Shown: piece by piece, positions 1 to 8,683 of the stretch
Numbering within the stretch: position 1 is the stretch's first letter
Layout: each line of letters starts with the position of its first letter
NCBI RefSeq assembly: GCF_030908245.1
Contig: NZ_JAVFJJ010000004.1
Span: forward strand, 124,001 to 188,000
Length of the DNA stretch: 64,000 bases
Direction of reading: 5' to 3'
Origin: Sinomonas sp. ASV322
Lineage (GTDB): Bacteria; Actinomycetota; Actinomycetes; Actinomycetales; Micrococcaceae
Notes under the pieces: generated by a model
The model's database searches: none
Told to the model about the DNA's origin: nothing
Seen by the model: only the letters and a program-made list of their open reading frames with translations
Position numbers and translations under genes: made by a program

Positions 1-692
1 TCCGCGGTCGGAATGGCGGTCTCGGCGAGGCCGGGCTCGCCGTGGATGCCGAGGCCGATCGCCATGCGCCCATCGGGGACGGAGAACAGCGGCTCGGCAG
101 CCCCGGGCATCGTGCAGCCGCTGAACGCGACACCCATCGAGCGGGTCCTCGCGTTGGCACGCCGCGCGACGCGCTCGACGTCGTCGAGGCTCCAGCCGCG
201 CGACGCCGCCGCGCCGGCGATCTTGAACACGGTGAGGTCGCCCGCGATGCCGCGGCGTTTCTCGGCTTCGTGCGGGCTCGCGGAGAAGATGTCGTCGGTG
301 ACCGTCACCGTTCGGCACTCGATGCCGTCGGCTCGGAGCGCCTCTTGGGCTTCCGTGAAATGGAGGACGTCGCCCGCGTAGTTCCCGTAGCTGAGCAGCA
401 CGCCGCGGCCGCGATGGCTCGCGCGCGCGACTGACTCGACCTGGTGGGCGGATGGGGACGCGAAGAGATTGCCCATCGCGGCGCCGTGGGCGAGGCCCGG
501 GCCGACGAGGCCAGCGAACGCGGGATAGTGGCCGCTTCCGCCGCCGATCACGACCGCGACCTCGGGCTCCGCCGCGACCGTCGAGCGGGAGACTCCGCCG
601 TGGACCTTGCGGACCCACCGGGCGTTCGCGCGGGCGAAGCCGTCCACCATTTCGTCGGCGAAGTCGGCGGGTTCGTTCCAGAGTCGCGTCAC
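1..692 (-). CDS. Dihydroxyacetone kinase family protein (DhaK domain), 3' end cut by window
   Basis: The reverse strand reads open for 230 codons from a GTG at 692 to the window edge, so the C-terminus is missing. The start is set by a GAGGAG ribosome site 5 bases upstream. The N-terminus (TRLWNEPADF) and the Gly-rich stretch VIGGGSGHYPAFAG, followed by GNYAGDVLHF and TVTDDIFSA, are typical of the DhaK domain, which binds dihydroxyacetone-type ketoses covalently through a His. In this family single-chain enzymes carry a DhaL ATP domain after DhaK, which would lie outside the window. The substrate could be dihydroxyacetone, erythrulose or another short ketose; the visible part does not decide. 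A 12-bp palindrome about 30 bases upstream may be its operator. Confidence 0.85.
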   Translation of the reverse strand, partial: MTRLWNEPADFADEMVDGFARANARWVRKVHGGVSRSTVAAEPEVAVVIGGGSGHYPAFAGLVGPGLAHGAAMGNLFASPSAHQVESVARASHRGRGVLLSYGNYAGDVLHFTEAQEALRADGIECRTVTVTDDIFSASPHEAEKRRGIAGDLTVFKIAGAAASRGWSLDDVERVARRANARTRSMGVAFSGCTMPGAAEPLFSVPDGRMAIGLGIHGEPGLAETAIPTA

Positions 693-721
693 GGGGTCTC
701 CTCATCGAGTGATCGAGCTAC

Positions 722-733
722 ATCCTATAGGAT
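722..733. promoter_or_regulatory. Perfect 12-bp palindrome, candidate operator for the DhaK-like gene
   Basis: The sequence ATCCTATAGGAT is a perfect palindrome located 30-41 bases upstream of the GTG start of the reverse-strand DhaK-like gene and upstream of the forward gene at 857. AT-rich palindromes of this size are common operators for GntR or LacI regulators. No regulator gene is visible next to it, and the assignment is inferred from position and symmetry only. Confidence 0.4.
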
Positions 734-856
734 ATATGCCTGACAGATGATTGGGAAGGCGACTGGTTCGCGCCCGTGGGCGGCCGTTCGCTCCCCGACA
801 AGCGCCGTGCGCCCGCGTCGCGGCGCCTCCGACGGCTCGTGCGGGAGGGTGGACGC

Positions 857-1381
857 ATGACAGCTTCCGTTCTCGAGGCGCCGCCACGGCGGCCGGCCGG
901 GGCCGACGTGCGGCGAGTGTCGCCGTCGTCAGGTCCGCGTCGTTCCCCGACGGACGACGGCGGGAGGCGGGCACGCGCCGTCGTCCGCCATGCGCGCTGG
1001 GTCGCCGCGGTGGCTGCGGTCGGGGTCACGGCCCACCTCGCGATGGCGCTCGACGGCGGGTGGATGGCCATCTTCGCGCTCGCGATGGCCTCGGCATGCG
1101 CGCCGTGTGTGTGGGCCATGTGGCGCCGGCCGTCGGCGCACGCCGCGCGGGTGCTTGTCGGGATGTCCCTTGCGATGGCCCTCGCGCACGCGGCGCTCGT
1201 GCTCGGGCTCGCGGGTGTGCCGGGCGGGCATGCTGCGCACGGCGGCGGCTCGCGCATTGCCCCGTCATCGGAGCAGGTGGGCCACGACGGGCAGGCGCTC
1301 GCGATCGTCGCGGCCGATCTCGGGTCGGCGCTGCTCGCCGCGGGCTGGCTCAGGAGGGACGGGGCACGACGCTCTGAGTGA
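857..1381 (+). CDS. Small integral membrane protein of unknown function
   Basis: A 174-residue protein starting at an ATG preceded by GGAGGGT six bases upstream; longer upstream starts lack such a site. After a basic, proline-rich N-terminus of about 45 residues there are three or four hydrophobic segments (around WVAAVAAVGVTAHLAMAL, WMAIFALAMASACAPCVW, VLVGMSLAMALAHAALVL, and AIVAADLGSALLAAGWL). A His/Gly-rich loop (GGHAAHGGGS) lies between the last two. I do not recognise the family. It stands alone between a divergent DhaK-like gene and a hydrolase gene. Confidence 0.6.
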   Translation: MTASVLEAPPRRPAGADVRRVSPSSGPRRSPTDDGGRRARAVVRHARWVAAVAAVGVTAHLAMALDGGWMAIFALAMASACAPCVWAMWRRPSAHAARVLVGMSLAMALAHAALVLGLAGVPGGHAAHGGGSRIAPSSEQVGHDGQALAIVAADLGSALLAAGWLRRDGARRSE

Positions 1382-1406
1382 GCCGGGCTGACGCTAGGGT
1401 GTCCTC

Positions 1407-2192
1407 GTGGCAGAAGCGCTGAATCCCACCGATGGCACCCCTCTCGCGTTCGACGTCTCGGGCGAGGGGCCCGCCGTCCTCCTTCTCCACGGCTCCGCGC
1501 TCTCTCGTGCGATCTGGCGAGGCTTGGGCTATGTGCGGGGGCTCGAAGGCTTCACGGTGGTCCGCATGGACCTACGCGGACATGGCCGCAGCGGGAAGCC
1601 GCACGCGGCCGAGGCGTACCGGATGCCGCGCGTCGTCGAGGACGTGCTTGCCGTGCTGGATGCGGCTTCGGCGCCTGTCGCCCACGTGGTGGGGTATTCC
1701 TTCGGCTCGCGCGTCGCGTTCGCGCTTGCCGCGCGGGCTCCCGAGCGCGTCGCGAGCCTCGTCACGCTCGGCGGCGCGTACGGCGCCCAAGGCGGCCAGG
1801 TCGAGAAGGTGTTCTTCCCGGGGTATCTCGAGGCGATCAGGGCGGGTGGCATGGCCGCGTTCGCGGACGGCTATGCAGCGGCAGGCAAGACGCTCGATCC
1901 CGCGACGCGCGCAGCCTTCCTGGCGAACGACGCCGGGGCCCTCGCCGCGTATTTCGAGGCGACCGAGGCCGATGAGGGGGTTCCCGAGGACGTCCTCGCG
2001 CGCCTCGGCATGCCCGGGCTGCTCATGGTCGGAACGCTCGACGCGCCGCGGCTCGAGGAGTCCCGGCGGGCTGCTGCCCTCATGCCGCACGCCCGGCTCG
2101 TCGAGCTTCCGGGGCGGACGCACGCCTCGACGCTCTTCCCCGCCGGACCCGTTCTCGCCGAGCTCGTGCCGTTCCTCGAGGAGAACTCGTAG
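1407..2192 (+). CDS. Alpha/beta hydrolase
   Basis: A 261-residue single-domain alpha/beta-hydrolase. The oxyanion-side HG appears as LLLHGSALS near residue 27, the strand-4 turn as DLRGHGRS, the nucleophile elbow as GYSFGS (Ser near residue 97), and a C-terminal His in GRTHAST near residue 239. These give a complete Ser-His triad with an acid (probably the Asp in VGTLDAP). Substrate is unknown; esterase, lactonase and C-C hydrolase functions all use this scaffold. It starts at a GTG 25 bases after the preceding gene and ends at a hairpin shared with the convergent rhodanese gene. Confidence 0.85.
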   Translation: MAEALNPTDGTPLAFDVSGEGPAVLLLHGSALSRAIWRGLGYVRGLEGFTVVRMDLRGHGRSGKPHAAEAYRMPRVVEDVLAVLDAASAPVAHVVGYSFGSRVAFALAARAPERVASLVTLGGAYGAQGGQVEKVFFPGYLEAIRAGGMAAFADGYAAAGKTLDPATRAAFLANDAGALAAYFEATEADEGVPEDVLARLGMPGLLMVGTLDAPRLEESRRAAALMPHARLVELPGRTHASTLFPAGPVLAELVPFLEENS

Positions 2193-2222
2193 GGCGGACG
2201 GTGTGCGGCCCCGAATGAGGAA

Positions 2223-2271
2223 GGACCGGGCCCCGGCCGCGAGTGCGGTGTCTCGCGACGAGGCCCGGTCC
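2223..2271. terminator. Bidirectional hairpin between hydrolase and rhodanese genes
   Basis: GGACCGGGCC at 2223-2232 pairs perfectly with GGCCCGGTCC at 2262-2271 across a 29-base loop. It lies between two convergent genes and can serve both strands. There is no T-run, as is usual in high-GC actinobacteria. Confidence 0.65.
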
Positions 2272-2287
2272 GGAATGCCCGAGGTCG

Positions 2288-2629
2288 TCAGGCGCGCGCG
2301 AACACGCCGGATTCGATCGGGAGTCCGGCTTCCACCCACCCCTGGATGCCTTCTCGGTACTTTCGGACGTTGCTGTATCCGGCCGCTGTGAGCAGGGCCG
2401 CGACGGCCTGGCTGTTCGGGCAGGCCTCGTTCGAGCAGTACGTCACGATCGCCGCGGCCTTGTCGGGCAGGAGGCTCGGCGCCTGCGCCGCGACGTCGGC
2501 TTCGACAAGCGGCAGCGCACCTGGGAGGTGCTGCTGCTCGTAGTACATGCCTCCCAGCGCGTCGACCACGGTCACGGCTCCGGAGTCGATTGCCGCCTTG
2601 AGCTCGTCGCGGCTGATGAGTTCGGTCAT
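2288..2629 (-). CDS. Rhodanese-like domain protein
   Basis: A 113-residue single rhodanese domain. The active-site loop is CSNEACPNS, with the catalytic Cys at the usual position (YCSNEACPNSQAVAALL). The N-terminal part (ISRDELKAAI...VVDALGGMYYEQQHLPGA) matches the rhodanese fold start and the HLPGA motif. Single-domain rhodaneses carry sulfane sulfur or act as redox sensors. The ATG at 2629 follows a purine-rich AGGGAAGG site. It diverges from a MarR regulator with two palindromes between them, so the regulator probably controls this gene. Confidence 0.87.
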   Translation of the reverse strand: MTELISRDELKAAIDSGAVTVVDALGGMYYEQQHLPGALPLVEADVAAQAPSLLPDKAAAIVTYCSNEACPNSQAVAALLTAAGYSNVRKYREGIQGWVEAGLPIESGVFARA

Positions 2630-2659
2630 GAGGATACCTTCCCTTCGCGATCTTATAAG

Positions 2660-2702
2660 TGCGTGCGCACGCAACTATATTTTTGCGTGTGTGCGCACGC
2701 AA
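2660..2702. promoter_or_regulatory. Two palindromic operators between rhodanese and marR genes
   Basis: TGCGTGCGCACGCA at 2660-2673 is a perfect 14-bp palindrome. TTGCG...CGCAA at 2683-2702 is a 20-bp near-palindrome with the same GTGCGCAC core. Both lie in the 93-bp divergent promoter region, as expected for a MarR dimer that controls itself and the neighbouring rhodanese gene. Confidence 0.65.
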
Positions 2703-2722
2703 TCGCAAGTAGGCTGAATGTC

Positions 2723-3166
2723 ATGCCCTCCCGCAGGAAGCTCGCCGCCGACGCCTGGGGCGCGCTGCTCCACGTGCACGCCGCGCTCGTCCCCGCCCTC
2801 GACCAGGAAATCCAACGCAAGACCGGCCTGCCACTGTCCTGGTATGACGTGCTGCTCGAGCTGGCCGCCGAGCCCGGGGGACGGTTGAGAATGAGCGATC
2901 TCGCCGAACGGGTCGTTCTGAGCCGGTCGCGGGTCAGCCGCCTGGTCGACGTGCTGGTCGCTCGCGGCCTCGTTGGCAAGGAGGATCATCCCGACGACCG
3001 ACGCTCGTCCTTCGCTGTGATCACGAAGGCCGGGATGTCCGAGTTCCGCCGCGCCGCTCCGGCCTACCTTCGCGCCATCGAGGAGCGGTTCGCAGCCCAG
3101 CTGAGCGACGAAGAACTCGTCTTTCTGGCCGGGGTTCTCGGCAAGATCCAGCAGCCGACTGCCTGA
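2723..3166 (+). CDS. MarR family transcriptional regulator
   Basis: A 147-residue winged-helix protein. The DNA-binding region runs from LSWYDVLLELAAEPGGRLRMSDLAERVVLSRSRVSRLVDVLVARGLV to the wing with the MarR signature DHPDDRRSSFAVIT. It is divergent from the rhodanese gene and shares with it a spacer holding two palindromes, suggesting it represses both until a ligand or oxidant releases it. It lacks an obvious redox Cys pair, so ligand binding is as likely as thiol sensing. The ATG at 2723 lies 20 bases after the second palindrome. Confidence 0.9.
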   Translation: MPSRRKLAADAWGALLHVHAALVPALDQEIQRKTGLPLSWYDVLLELAAEPGGRLRMSDLAERVVLSRSRVSRLVDVLVARGLVGKEDHPDDRRSSFAVITKAGMSEFRRAAPAYLRAIEERFAAQLSDEELVFLAGVLGKIQQPTA

Positions 3167-3212
3167 CGAGCGAAGGACGTCGACGTCGCGGCCGGCTGAG
3201 GCCCCGCTGCCG

Positions 3213-4208
3213 TCAGCTCGCGCGGTAGCCCGTGGGGGATTCGCCGAACGCCGCCCGGAAGATCCGGCTGAAGTGGGCCGAGTCAAGGAATCCCCAGCGC
3301 GCCGCGATGGCCGTCACGGGGCGGTCGGCGAGCACGGGGTCCCGCAGGTCGCGGCGGCAGCGCTCGAGCCGGCGCTCGCGGACGGAGGCGGCGACGGTGG
3401 TTCCGACCTCCTTGAACAGGTCGTGGAGGTGTCGCGTCGAGATGTAATGCGCCGAGGCGATGGAGCCGGGGGAGAGATCGGGGTCCGCGAGATTGGCCTC
3501 GATGTAGTCATGAATTCGCGAGAGGAGAACCTGATGCGGGTCCCGATTGCGCGCGATGTGCTCGTCGAGCTCTCCGTTGAAGAGCGTCGTGACGAGATCC
3601 AGTGCGTTGTGCACGAGGCGTGTCCCGTTCGGCCCCGCGATCGAATCAAGGCTTTCGGCGAGTCGGATCAGGAACGGGCTCACGAGCAGTCCGAGGCCGC
3701 TCGTGCCGCTGATCGAGGTCGCCGTGATTTGGGCCATCGCTTCGGCGGGGAGGTCCAGGGCTGAATGGGGGAACATGAACACCAGGGTGCGGAAGTCGCC
3801 GTCGAACGCGATTGTGTACGGGCGGTCCGTTGAATAGACGGCCAGGTCGCCCGGGCGCATGACGGCCTCGCGCCCGTCCTGGAGCAGAAGCCCCGTGCCT
3901 TGGAGCTGGATGCCGAGCTTGAAGTATTTCCGTTCGGAGGCCGCGATGAGGTCGTCGGTGCGGTGCACGGCGTGGCTGCTCGCTGCCACTTCGATCATGC
4001 TCAGGTCTTCGCGCGCGAGGCGCTTGCCGCGCATCGTGCCGCGGAACGCGGCATGGCGGTCGGCCGTGACCTTGAGCGGGACGAAGGATTCGGAGGTTGC
4101 GCGCCGCCACGTGTCGATGTCCCGGGCGACGGCGATGTCGAGGCCGGGGGTGGATGCCACGGCCGACTTCGTCGTCGGCTTCAATCCGGTGGTGAGTGCG
4201 GTGTTCAT
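3213..4208 (-). CDS. AraC family activator, FeaR-like
   Basis: A 331-residue regulator with an N-terminal AraC-binding-like sensing domain (about residues 30-215) and a C-terminal double helix-turn-helix. The latter contains SPGSIASAHYISTRHLHDLFKEVG and a second helix pair ending in WGFLDSAHFSRIFRAAFGESPTGYR. This domain order is that of FeaR, the activator of amine oxidase (tynA) and aldehyde dehydrogenase genes in enterobacteria. Its start overlaps the stop of the upstream TetR gene by the four bases ATGA, so the two regulators are translationally coupled. The divergent copper amine oxidase gene is the obvious target. Confidence 0.85.
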   Translation of the reverse strand: MNTALTTGLKPTTKSAVASTPGLDIAVARDIDTWRRATSESFVPLKVTADRHAAFRGTMRGKRLAREDLSMIEVAASSHAVHRTDDLIAASERKYFKLGIQLQGTGLLLQDGREAVMRPGDLAVYSTDRPYTIAFDGDFRTLVFMFPHSALDLPAEAMAQITATSISGTSGLGLLVSPFLIRLAESLDSIAGPNGTRLVHNALDLVTTLFNGELDEHIARNRDPHQVLLSRIHDYIEANLADPDLSPGSIASAHYISTRHLHDLFKEVGTTVAASVRERRLERCRRDLRDPVLADRPVTAIAARWGFLDSAHFSRIFRAAFGESPTGYRAS

Positions 4209-4798
4209 GCGAGGTCGCCTTTCACGAGGGCGTCGAGGAGACAGTCGAGCTGCGCTACGAGCTGGGCGGGTGAGTGATGGTCGGGGGAGAGGGTTGCCGT
4301 GATCTGAGCCCCGAGCACGAGGTTCATGACGGCGCCCACGGCGGAGTCGACGTCGACCGCGCCGTTCCGGAGGCCGGCGCCACGGATGAGCTCGGCGAGC
4401 ATCGCGCGCCACTGTTCCATGGACCGTTCGTGGACGGCCGCCTTCGCCGGGTCGCGGAGGGCCTTCTGCCAGAAGGCGATCGCGACGCGCGCCTCACTGA
4501 GCCGTTCGTCGTCGAGCGGGAGGATCTCGTGGCAGTACGCGCGCAGGGCGGCGCGGCCGGCCAGTCCTGACGTCGCGGCCGCCATGCGGCGGTTCGTCTG
4601 CGCGAAGATGTGCTCGAATGCGAAATCGAGCAGGCGGTCCTTCGTTGGGAAGTAGGGCTTGAGGGCGCCGTTGGCGAAGCCCGCCTCGGCCGCGATGTCC
4701 CGCATCGTCGCCCCGTCGAGCCCTCGCTCGGCGATGATCCGCCAGGTCGCATCGACGAGCTCGATGCGGCGCTGGTCGTGATCGACGATCTTCGGCAC
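4205..4798 (-). CDS. TetR family regulator (BetI-like)
   Basis: A 197-residue TetR protein. The helix-turn-helix is at residues 10-55 ([20 protein letters not shown]...[23 protein letters not shown]). The all-alpha C-terminal domain, with [16 protein letters not shown] followed by [12 protein letters not shown], resembles the BetI group that senses small amines such as choline. Start is a GTG at 4798. It is cotranscribed with the FeaR-like gene and lies 128 bases from the divergent amine oxidase gene, so control of that promoter by an amine or aldehyde is a reasonable inference. Confidence 0.85.
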   Translation of the reverse strand: MPKIVDHDQRRIELVDATWRIIAERGLDGATMRDIAAEAGFANGALKPYFPTKDRLLDFAFEHIFAQTNRRMAAATSGLAGRAALRAYCHEILPLDDERLSEARVAIAFWQKALRDPAKAAVHERSMEQWRAMLAELIRGAGLRNGAVDVDSAVGAVMNLVLGAQITATLSPDHHSPAQLVAQLDCLLDALVKGDLA

Positions 4799-4835
4799 CC
4801 GGTCTCCGCCTCTTGCTCGGATTGCGCTGCAGGTC

Positions 4836-4898
4836 TTTTTTCTACAGCCGTTGTGATTCAGCTTACAGGGCGTTATTCTCTACGTCCATAGAAAAAAA
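4836..4898 (+). promoter_or_regulatory. Promoter and inverted repeat upstream of the amine oxidase
   Basis: A sigma-70-like promoter is visible: TTGTGA at 4851-4856, a 17-base spacer, then TATTCT at 4874-4879. It is flanked by a 9-bp inverted repeat, TTTTTTCTA at 4836-4844 and TAGAAAAAA at 4889-4897. The region is much richer in A/T than its surroundings and lies between the divergent TetR/AraC genes and the amine oxidase. Which regulator binds the repeat is not known. Confidence 0.5.
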
Positions 4899-4926
4899 CT
4901 GTTCCGACCCACTTCCGGAGGGACCA

Positions 4927-6969
4927 ATGAGCACCGAGACCATGACACACGGCGACGGACATTGCGCGCACGAAGCGCATTCCGGCGAAACCCCCACTCG
5001 CGATGGCAACGGCGCCTTCGCCCTCCCGGCGGCCGACGAGATCACGTCGGTGCGCGAGATCCTGCACGGCGCGGGCCTCTGGCAGGAGACGACACGCATC
5101 GCCTACCTTGGTCTCGTTGACCCGCCGCGGGGCGCCCGAGCAGAGGCCGACGCGGACGTCGACCGGCGCTTCCGGGTGTTCCTGCACGACACCGCCGGCG
5201 CGCGGCCGCATGACGTGACCGTCTCGGTGACGCGCGGCGAGGTGCTTCGAGACGTCGAACTCGACACGGCTGTCACCGGTGAGCTGCCGGTCCTCGAGGA
5301 GGAGTTCGAGGCGGTCGAGCAGATCCTCAACGCGGACGAGCGCTGGCTCAAGGCGCTCGCGGACCGCAACCTCGACGCGGCGAAGGTGCGGGTGGCGCCC
5401 CTCTCGGCGGGCGTGTTCGAGTACCCCGAGGAGAAGGGGCGCCGGATCCTGCGGGGGCTCGCGTTCGTCCAGGAGTTCCCCGAGGACCTCCCGTGGGCGC
5501 ATCCGGTGGACGGCCTCGTCGCCTACGTCGACGTCGTGAGCCGTTCGGTCGACAAGATCCTGGACTTCGGGCCCGTGCCGGTCCCGGCCGAGCACGGCAA
5601 CTACACCGACCCCGAGCTCACAGGCCCCACCCGCACGAGCCAGAAGCCCATCGAGATCACCCAGCCCGAGGGGCCGAGCTTCACGGTCACGGGCGGCAAC
5701 CACGTCGAGTGGGAGCGGTGGAGCCTGGACGTCGGCTTCGACGTGCGCGAGGGCCTCGTGCTGCACAACATCTCGTTCGACGACACGTCCGCAGGAGGGG
5801 CCAGCGCTGCCAATCCCGGCGAGCGGGCGGCCACCCGCCGCCGCCGGATCCTGGATCGGGCCTCGATCGCCGAGATGGTCGTCCCGTACGGGGACCCCTC
5901 GCCCGTGCGGTCGTGGCAGAACTACTTCGACACGGGCGAGTACCTCGTGGGCCAGTTCGCGAACGAGCTTGAGCTCGGCTGCGACTGCCTCGGCGAGATC
6001 ACCTACCTGAGCCCGACCGTGAGCGACGCGTTCGGCAACCCGCGGACCATCCGCAACGCCGTGTGCATGCACGAGGAGGACTGGTCGATCCTCGCGAAGC
6101 ACTCGGACCTCTGGAGCGGAGTGAACTACGTGCGCCGCAACCGGCGCCTCGTCATCAGCTTCTTCACGACCGTCGGCAACTACGACTACGGCTTCTACTG
6201 GTACCTCTACCTCGACGGCACGATCGAGTTCGAGGCCAAGGCCACCGGCGTCGTGTTCACGAGCGCGCTGCCGGACAAGGAATACCCGTACGCGTCGGAG
6301 CTCGCCCCCGGCCTGGGGGCGCCGTTCCACCAGCACCTCTTCAGCGCGCGCCTCGACTTCGCGCTCGACGGCGGGCCGAACCGCGTCGAGGAGGAGGACG
6401 TCGTGCGCGTCGCCATGGGGCCCGGGAACGAGCGCGGCAACGCGTTCACCCGCCGCCGTACCGTCATCGCCCGAGAGTCTGAGGCGGCCCGCAGCGCGGA
6501 CATGGCTGCCGGTCGTACGTGGATCGTCTCCAATCCGGAGTCGCGCAACCGCCTCGGCGAGCCCGTCGGCTACAAGCTGCACCCGCACGGCCAGCCGACC
6601 CTGCTGGCGGACCCGGGCTCCTCGGTCGCGGCCCGTGCGGCGTTCGCGACGAAGGATCTGTGGGTCACCGCATACGACGAGGCCGAGCGCTACCCGACCG
6701 GCGACTTCGTCAACCAGCACCCCGGTGGTGCCGGCCTGCCCGCGTACCAGGCCAAGGACCGCGAGCTCGACGGGACCGAGCTCGTGGTGTGGCACACGTT
6801 CGGCCTCACGCACTTCCCGCGCCCCGAGGACTGGCCCATCATGCCCGTGGACCACGTGGGCTTCCGCCTCCGGCCCGAGGGATTCTTCGACCGCAGCCCC
6901 GTCCTCGACGTCCCGGCTTCCCCCGCGCACTCAGGCACGGCCAGCGAGGGCGGCCACTGCCATTCCTGA
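4927..6969 (+). CDS. tynA: Copper amine oxidase (phenylethylamine/tyramine-type primary amine oxidase)
   Basis: A 680-residue enzyme that oxidises primary amines to aldehyde, ammonia and H2O2 using copper and topaquinone. The cofactor motif is NYDY with the precursor Tyr at 419. The catalytic Asp is D335 (YFDTGEY), and copper ligands are H468 and H470 (FHQHLF) and H629 ([11 protein letters not shown]). From memory, the Arthrobacter globiformis phenylethylamine oxidase residues are Asp298, Tyr382, His431, His433 and His592. All five are offset here by exactly 37, so the core is collinear. The extra N-terminus is His/Cys-rich ([14 protein letters not shown]) and the C-terminus ends GGHCHS. Start chosen at the ATG with GGAGGG five bases upstream. 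The substrate is probably phenylethylamine or tyramine, which would feed the nearby homoprotocatechuate operon. Confidence 0.95.
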   Translation: MSTETMTHGDGHCAHEAHSGETPTRDGNGAFALPAADEITSVREILHGAGLWQETTRIAYLGLVDPPRGARAEADADVDRRFRVFLHDTAGARPHDVTVSVTRGEVLRDVELDTAVTGELPVLEEEFEAVEQILNADERWLKALADRNLDAAKVRVAPLSAGVFEYPEEKGRRILRGLAFVQEFPEDLPWAHPVDGLVAYVDVVSRSVDKILDFGPVPVPAEHGNYTDPELTGPTRTSQKPIEITQPEGPSFTVTGGNHVEWERWSLDVGFDVREGLVLHNISFDDTSAGGASAANPGERAATRRRRILDRASIAEMVVPYGDPSPVRSWQNYFDTGEYLVGQFANELELGCDCLGEITYLSPTVSDAFGNPRTIRNAVCMHEEDWSILAKHSDLWSGVNYVRRNRRLVISFFTTVGNYDYGFYWYLYLDGTIEFEAKATGVVFTSALPDKEYPYASELAPGLGAPFHQHLFSARLDFALDGGPNRVEEEDVVRVAMGPGNERGNAFTRRRTVIARESEAARSADMAAGRTWIVSNPESRNRLGEPVGYKLHPHGQPTLLADPGSSVAARAAFATKDLWVTAYDEAERYPTGDFVNQHPGGAGLPAYQAKDRELDGTELVVWHTFGLTHFPRPEDWPIMPVDHVGFRLRPEGFFDRSPVLDVPASPAHSGTASEGGHCHS

Positions 6970-7032
6970 CCGGCCGTTCGGTTGTCTCGTTAGGGGACAA
7001 GAAGCGTTCGCTGTGAGACAAGTCACGCGCTA

Positions 7033-7064
7033 GGCGGCCGCAGCACCATGGTGCTGTGGCCGCC
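7033..7064 (+). terminator. Strong hairpin after the amine oxidase gene
   Basis: GGCGGCC at 7033-7039 pairs with GGCCGCC at 7058-7064. Inside is the perfect 16-bp palindrome CAGCACCATGGTGCTG, with one G-T step between the two stems. It sits between the amine oxidase stop and the permease start and may terminate or attenuate transcription into the permease. Just upstream, TTGTCTC (6982-6988) and GAGACAA (7015-7021) form a second, weaker inverted repeat. Confidence 0.6.
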
Positions 7065-7124
7065 GCGCCGTTCCCCCCAACAAATTCGAACGACCTTCCC
7101 GCTGCGCGGGAGATTGGAGGAGCC

Positions 7125-8672
7125 ATGAGCATCGAGACAAGCTCACACAGCGCAGACTCACGCAGAGCTGATTCACGCAGCGCTGATTCACGCAGCGCAG
7201 ACACGTCGACGAGCGCACCCCACCGCCGCCTCGGCGTCGCATCCGTGACGATGATGATCATCGCCGCCTCCGCGCCGCTCACGGTCCTCGCGGGCGGCGT
7301 GACGACGACGTTCGCCGTCACGGGGCTCCTCGGGGTCCCACTCTCGTTCCTCCTCCTGGGCGGCGTGCTCGCGGTCTTCGCCGTCGGCTACGCCGCCATG
7401 AGCCGGCACGTGACGAACGCGGGCGCGTTCTACGCGTACGTTGCGCAGGGCATCTCGCGACCCGCCGGAGTCGGGGCCTCCCTCGTCGCCCTCATGTCCT
7501 ACAACCTCATGCAGGTCGGCATCTACGGGCTTTTCGGCTTCACGGTGTCCTCGCTCCTCTCGCAGCGCTTCGGTGTCGACGTCCCGTGGTGGATTCCCGT
7601 GCTCGTGTGCGTCGCCATCGTCGCCGTCCTGGGCGTCAATCGAGTCGACCTCTCGGCCAAGGTTCTCGGAGCCCTCGTTGCGCTCGAATTCCTCGTCGTG
7701 ATCGTCTACGACGTGGTCTCGTTCGCGGTCGCGCCCGAGGGAGTCACCGCCGCGCCGCTCTCACCCGAGAGCCTCTTCGTGCCTGGCGTCGGGGCGGTGC
7801 TCTCGTTCGGCATCGCGGCGTTCATGGGCTTCGAGTCGGCCGCGATCTACGGCGAGGAAGCCAAAGATCCGCGCCTCACGATTCCGCGCGCGACCTACAC
7901 CGCGGTGGCCATCATCGCGGTCTTCTACGCGGTCTCCTCGTGGGCCATGGCCGTCGGCACGGGCCCGTCGCAGCTCGTCGACGTCGCGGGCAAGCAGGGC
8001 CCGGACCTCATGTTCTCCTTCCTCGGCTCGCACGTCGGAACGATCGTCGCCGACATCGCGCAGCTCCTGTTCTGCACGAGCCTCTTCGCGGCCCTCGTGA
8101 GCTTCCACAACGCCGTCGCCCGCTACTTCTTCTCCCTCGGGCGCGAGCGGGTGCTCCCCGCCTGGCTCGAACGGCGGAGCCGCCACGGCGCGCCCAAGGC
8201 GGGCTCGCTCGTGCAGACGGGCATCGCCGTCGTCGTCGTGGTGGGATTCGCCGTCGTCGGCATCGGTTCCGACCTCGGGCCGCTGTACCCGGTCCTGACC
8301 CTCTTCACCTGGCTCACCAACGCCGGTGCGATGGGCCTCGTGCTTCTCATGGCCATCGTGTCGGTCTCCGTGGTGGGCTTCTTCCGCCGTCGTCGTGCCC
8401 TCGCGGGCGGCGCGTGGTCGGCGCTCGTCGCGCCGGTCATCGGCGCCGTCGCGCTCGCCGCGGTCTTCGCGCTCATCGTCGCGAATTTCGACGTCCTGCT
8501 CGGCCAGACCGAAACGACGCCCGTGAGCTTCGTCCTTCCCGCGCTCATCATCGTGCCGGGGATCGCGGGCATCGTGTGGGCGCTGCGCCTGCGGGCCACG
8601 GCCCCGGAGCTCTACCGCCGAATCGGCCACGGCGAGGAGGGATCGCTCGCTCATCACCTCGGGGAGGAGTAG
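7125..8672 (+). CDS. APC superfamily amino acid/amine permease
   Basis: A 515-residue transporter with about 12 membrane segments, beginning after a hydrophilic N-terminus of about 36 residues. The first segment carries the APC substrate-loop pattern (AASAPLTVLAGG), and AFMGFESAAIYGEEAKDP marks the segment 6 region typical of the family. The N-terminus holds an in-frame 15-bp tandem repeat giving ADSR(R/S) three times. ATG at 7125 follows GGAGGAG. Position directly after the amine oxidase gene suggests uptake of the amine substrate or a related amino acid. Confidence 0.87.
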   Translation: MSIETSSHSADSRRADSRSADSRSADTSTSAPHRRLGVASVTMMIIAASAPLTVLAGGVTTTFAVTGLLGVPLSFLLLGGVLAVFAVGYAAMSRHVTNAGAFYAYVAQGISRPAGVGASLVALMSYNLMQVGIYGLFGFTVSSLLSQRFGVDVPWWIPVLVCVAIVAVLGVNRVDLSAKVLGALVALEFLVVIVYDVVSFAVAPEGVTAAPLSPESLFVPGVGAVLSFGIAAFMGFESAAIYGEEAKDPRLTIPRATYTAVAIIAVFYAVSSWAMAVGTGPSQLVDVAGKQGPDLMFSFLGSHVGTIVADIAQLLFCTSLFAALVSFHNAVARYFFSLGRERVLPAWLERRSRHGAPKAGSLVQTGIAVVVVVGFAVVGIGSDLGPLYPVLTLFTWLTNAGAMGLVLLMAIVSVSVVGFFRRRRALAGGAWSALVAPVIGAVALAAVFALIVANFDVLLGQTETTPVSFVLPALIIVPGIAGIVWALRLRATAPELYRRIGHGEEGSLAHHLGEE

Positions 8673-8683
8673 CCCCGACCGAG

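Noticed and set aside
1572-2708. Reverse-strand reading frame of 378 codons around the rhodanese gene
   Set aside because: It is out of frame with the rhodanese and antisense to the alpha/beta hydrolase; no domain and biased composition.
4873-6930. Long reverse-strand reading frame (685 codons) opposite the amine oxidase
   Set aside because: It is antisense to a complete enzyme with all catalytic residues, and its translation is Arg/Val/Glu-rich low complexity typical of GC-rich shadow frames.
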